In this document: piece by piece, positions 61,466-64,000 of the stretch | Numbering within the stretch: the stretch's first letter is position 1 | How the letters are laid out: each line of letters starts with the position of its first letter | Source of the DNA: Arthrobacter pascens | GTDB lineage: Bacteria > Actinomycetota > Actinomycetes > Actinomycetales > Micrococcaceae | Length of the DNA: 64,000 nucleotides | Reading direction: 5' to 3' | NCBI RefSeq assembly: GCF_030815585.1 | Contig: NZ_JAUSWY010000001.1 | Span: 1,054,001-1,118,000, forward strand | Notes under the pieces: generated by a model | Seen by the model: only the letters and a program-made list of their open reading frames with translations | What the model was told of the DNA's origin: nothing | Databases searched by the model: none | Program-made: the position numbers and the translations under genes

Positions 61466-62572
61466 ATGACTCCTAGCCCTGCCGTGCCTCATGCCGTGTC
61501 TAATGACGGTGCCCTTGCTGCAGGCCATCCGTTGATGGACGGCCGCACCGCAGATTCTCCGCTGATCACGGCGTACCGGGGCGGCAAGCCGTCCCGCCGT
61601 CCTGTGTGGTTCATGCGTCAGGCCGGGCGTTCGCTGCCTGAGTACCTCAAGATACGTGAAGGCGTGGCCATGCTGGACTCCTGCCTCCGGCCCGAACTGG
61701 CATCGGAGATCACGCTGCAGCCGGTGCGCCGGCACGACGTCGATGCGGCCATCTTCTTCTCCGACATTGTGATTCCGCTGAAGCTCGCCGGCGTCGGTGT
61801 GGACATTGTGCCGGGGGTGGGCCCCGTACTGGAGAAGCCGGTGCGCACCGCGGCCGATGTTGCCGCCTTGCCGCAGCTCACATGGGAAGCGTTGGAACCC
61901 ATCAGGGAAGCCGTACGCCTGACCGTGGCGGAACTGGGCAAGACCCCGCTCATCGGCTTCGCTGGAGCCCCGTTCACACTGGCCGCCTACATGGTTGAAG
62001 GCAAGCCGTCCCGCGACCACCTGGGGCCGCGCACCATGATGCACGCAGATCCGGACACCTGGACGGCTCTGGCCAACTGGGCTGCCGACGCCTCCGGACT
62101 TTTCCTCCGCGCCCAGTTGGAAGCCGGCGCCTCCGCGGGGCAGCTGTTTGATTCCTGGGCCGGTTCGCTGGGGCTGGCCGACTACACCAAGTACGTGGCG
62201 CCCGCCTCTGCGCGGGCACTGGACCACGTCCGGCACCTCGGTGCGCCGCTGGTCCACTTCGGCACCGGAACCTCGGAATTGCTGGTGGCCATGCGCGACG
62301 TGGGCGTGGATGTGGTGGGGGTGGATTACCGCCTTCCGCTGGATGAGGCGAACCGCCGTCTTGGCGGCACCGTGCCCCTTCAGGGAAACATCGATCCCGC
62401 ACTGCTGTCCGCCCCCTGGGAGGTCTTGGAAACCCATGTCCGTGAAGTGATCGCGGCCGGTTCCACAGCGCCCGGGCATGTGCTGAACCTCGGCCACGGT
62501 GTGCCGCCAGAAACAGATCCCGCCGTCCTGACCCGGGTTGTTGAACTCATCCACTCCATTTCCCCGGAGTAG
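61466..62572 (+). CDS. hemE: Uroporphyrinogen decarboxylase
   Basis: 368 residues from MTPSPAVPH; an extended frame from 61379 has no support. Converts uroporphyrinogen III to coproporphyrinogen III. RPVWFMRQAGRSLPEYLKI near residue 45 is the N-terminal signature; IFFSDIVIPLK (catalytic Asp), GFAGAPFTLAAYMVEG and NLGHGVPPETDP are present. A disordered N-terminus of about 30 residues. 4 bases before hemY. Confidence 0.95.
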   Translation: MTPSPAVPHAVSNDGALAAGHPLMDGRTADSPLITAYRGGKPSRRPVWFMRQAGRSLPEYLKIREGVAMLDSCLRPELASEITLQPVRRHDVDAAIFFSDIVIPLKLAGVGVDIVPGVGPVLEKPVRTAADVAALPQLTWEALEPIREAVRLTVAELGKTPLIGFAGAPFTLAAYMVEGKPSRDHLGPRTMMHADPDTWTALANWAADASGLFLRAQLEAGASAGQLFDSWAGSLGLADYTKYVAPASARALDHVRHLGAPLVHFGTGTSELLVAMRDVGVDVVGVDYRLPLDEANRRLGGTVPLQGNIDPALLSAPWEVLETHVREVIAAGSTAPGHVLNLGHGVPPETDPAVLTRVVELIHSISPE

Positions 62573-62576
62573 GCCC

Positions 62577-64000
62577 GTGGACAACTCGCCTGAGAGAACG
62601 GGACGAGGCGCTGACGTGGGTGATTCACCGGCCAAGACTGCACTCGTGGCGGGGGGTGGGATTTCAGGCCTGCTGGCCGCACGGGACTTGTCCATGGCCG
62701 GGTACGCCGTGACAGTCCTCGAAGCCAGCGACACTTGGGGCGGTTGTGTCGGCAGCCACGTGGTGGCCGGCCTCACGCTCGACAGCGGCGCTGAGTCCTT
62801 TGCCACCCGCTCCTCAGCGGTGGCAGACCTTGCCGCCGAACTGGGACTGGCCGAAAAAATCGTTGCCCCCCGGCCGGGAGGGGCCTGGGTCCAGCTTCCG
62901 GACGGTCCCCGCGAACTGCCCAAAACCGGCGTCCTGGGTATTCCCGCCAACCCCTGGGACCCGGAGGTGCGGCGTTCACTGGGTTTCCTCGGCTCGCTTC
63001 GGGCGTCTCTGGACAAATACCTGCCCGCATCCCTTGGGACTTCGGCCGACGTCACCAGCGTGTCATCGCTGGTGCGCGCACGGATGGGCCGCCGCGTGCT
63101 GGACCGACTCGTGGCTCCGGTGGTGGGGGGAGTGCACTCCGCCGATCCAGGCCTCCTCGACGTGGACATGGTGGCGCCCGGGCTTCGGGCGGGACTCCGC
63201 CTGCATGGCTCGCTGGCCGCCGCCGTCGCCGCCCAACGCCGCGGCCCCGTCACTCCGCCGCCGGCTGAAGCTCCGCCGTCGGCCGCGCCGTCACCACCTG
63301 CCGCGCCGTCGATTGCCAAGGCGGGCTCAGCCGTCGCCGGCCTTGAAGGCGGCATGCATATTCTGATCTCCGCGTTGCTGGGCGTGCTCCGGGACCGCGG
63401 CGTAACGCTGCTGCATGGCTGCCGTGCGGACGCGGTCGCCCGGACAGCGGCCGGTTGGCGCGTCACAGCGGGACATGAAACGTACGACGCCGGTCTGCTA
63501 GTGGTGGCGCTCGACGGCCCCGCCGCCGTCGGGCTGCTGGCTGAGGCACTGCCCGGACTCGCCGGGAAAAGCCCGGAAGGCGGACCCGATGTCAGGCTCG
63601 TCACACTCGTGGTGGACGTTCCGGAACTGGACCGCAGGCCACGGGGCACCGGAATCCTGGTGGCCCCCCAGACCCGAGGCATCGAGGCAAAAGCGTTGAC
63701 CCATGCAACCGGGAAGTGGGATTGGCTCGCTGCCGCGGCGGGGCCGGGCACGCACGTCCTTCGCCTCTCGTACGGGCGCGTCGACGGGTCCCCGTCCGGC
63801 ACCGGCGGACCCTCCACCGACAATGAACTGCTGGCCGCGTCGCTGCGGGACGCCTCGGCGCTGCTGGACGTGCCAGTCGAGTCGGAAGACGTCATCGGCT
63901 GGGACGTGGTCAGATGGCAGGGGGCGCTGCCCTTCGCTGCCGTGGGCCACAAGGCCCGGGTGGCAGACGTGCGACGAACCTGCACCCAGGCGGGCAGCCT
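62577..64000 (+). CDS. hemY: Protoporphyrinogen/coproporphyrinogen oxidase, 3' end outside window
   Basis: Open from GTG 62577 to the window end (474 codons seen). FAD enzyme; in actinobacteria it oxidises coproporphyrinogen III (CgoX/HemY). VAGGGISGLLAARDLSMAGY (residues 24-43) is the dinucleotide loop; GGCVGSHVVAGLTLDSGAES follows. GLEGGMHILISALL and LPFAAVGHKARV near the end match the family. A Pro/Ala-rich insert (about residues 219-256, RGPVTPPPAEAPPSAAPSPP...) lies in the middle of the substrate domain. The frame has no stop in the window. Confidence 0.92.
   Translation, partial: MDNSPERTGRGADVGDSPAKTALVAGGGISGLLAARDLSMAGYAVTVLEASDTWGGCVGSHVVAGLTLDSGAESFATRSSAVADLAAELGLAEKIVAPRPGGAWVQLPDGPRELPKTGVLGIPANPWDPEVRRSLGFLGSLRASLDKYLPASLGTSADVTSVSSLVRARMGRRVLDRLVAPVVGGVHSADPGLLDVDMVAPGLRAGLRLHGSLAAAVAAQRRGPVTPPPAEAPPSAAPSPPAAPSIAKAGSAVAGLEGGMHILISALLGVLRDRGVTLLHGCRADAVARTAAGWRVTAGHETYDAGLLVVALDGPAAVGLLAEALPGLAGKSPEGGPDVRLVTLVVDVPELDRRPRGTGILVAPQTRGIEAKALTHATGKWDWLAAAAGPGTHVLRLSYGRVDGSPSGTGGPSTDNELLAASLRDASALLDVPVESEDVIGWDVVRWQGALPFAAVGHKARVADVRRTCTQAGS

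Noticed and set aside
61244..63985. A 913-codon minus-strand open frame opposite hemE and hemY
   Set aside because: It is Arg/Ser/Pro-rich, matches no family, and is the mirror of two clear heme genes. High GC content leaves such antisense frames open.

Overview
The window reads as a chromosomal segment of a high-GC actinobacterium of the Micrococcaceae, most like Arthrobacter/Pseudarthrobacter. Support comes from GTG/TTG starts, many leaderless promoters (TAnnnT six to eight bases before the start codon), gluABCD-type glutamate uptake genes, and two blocks whose order matches mycobacterial chromosomes: typA, ferredoxin, dapC, dapD/dapE, LOG, DivIVA, DUF3117, O-methyltransferase, sigE, anti-sigma, tatB, mrp; and DUF3107, TetR, moeZ. 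The species is inferred, not shown. No rRNA, tRNA, transposase, integrase or CRISPR array was recognised.

Layout. 1-7.9 kb: the end of an alanine-type aminotransferase, PPK2 polyphosphate kinase, exonuclease VII subunits, a membrane protein, ispH, rmuC and ychF. 7.9-11.4 kb: an accessory pocket that begins at a duplicated, synonymously recoded 3' end of ychF. It holds a divergent pair (alpha/beta hydrolase; condensation domain fused to a GNAT acetyltransferase) and small unknown genes. 11.5-19 kb: a family-5 peptide-type ABC importer with two lipoprotein binding proteins, two permeases and a double ATPase. 19-31.4 kb: a GDSL lipoprotein, typA, ferredoxin-dapC, citrate synthase, galE, a TetR regulator, a lysozyme-like secreted protein, and dapD/dapE. 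31.4-34.7 kb: gluABCD, apparently inserted into the otherwise conserved order. 34.8-45.5 kb: LOG protein, DivIVA protein, a PIG-V-like membrane glycosyltransferase, DUF3117, O-methyltransferase, the sigE/anti-sigma/tatB stress and export block, DinB protein, mrp, DUF1003, a PRC-MgtE_N-CBS protein and a membrane stress protein. 45.5-53.2 kb: aminopeptidase P, SnoaL-like protein, PHP phosphoesterase, an orphan DNA methyltransferase behind a DEAD-box helicase, and an RNB ribonuclease. 53.2-56.5 kb: thiamine genes (thiE divergent from riboswitch-controlled thiO-thiS-thiG). 56.5-59.8 kb: a PCD-VOC fusion, a small membrane protein, DUF3107, TetR, and moeZ. 60-64 kb: hemA, hemE and a truncated hemY.

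How the parts connect. dapC, dapD and dapE together cover the succinylase branch of lysine/meso-diaminopimelate synthesis. thiE, thiO, thiS, thiG and the E1-like MoeZ cover most of thiazole assembly and coupling. hemA, hemE and hemY are heme-pathway steps. SigE with its zinc-type anti-sigma factor next to TatB is the usual actinobacterial envelope-stress neighbourhood.

The least explained parts are the pocket after ychF, the competing hairpins ahead of the DUF3117 gene, a 32-bp tandem repeat between moeZ and hemA, palindromes between convergent genes, and a palindrome inside a long promoter spacer ahead of the GDSL lipoprotein. All of this comes from reading the sequence. No database search was run, so family names rest on recognised motifs.
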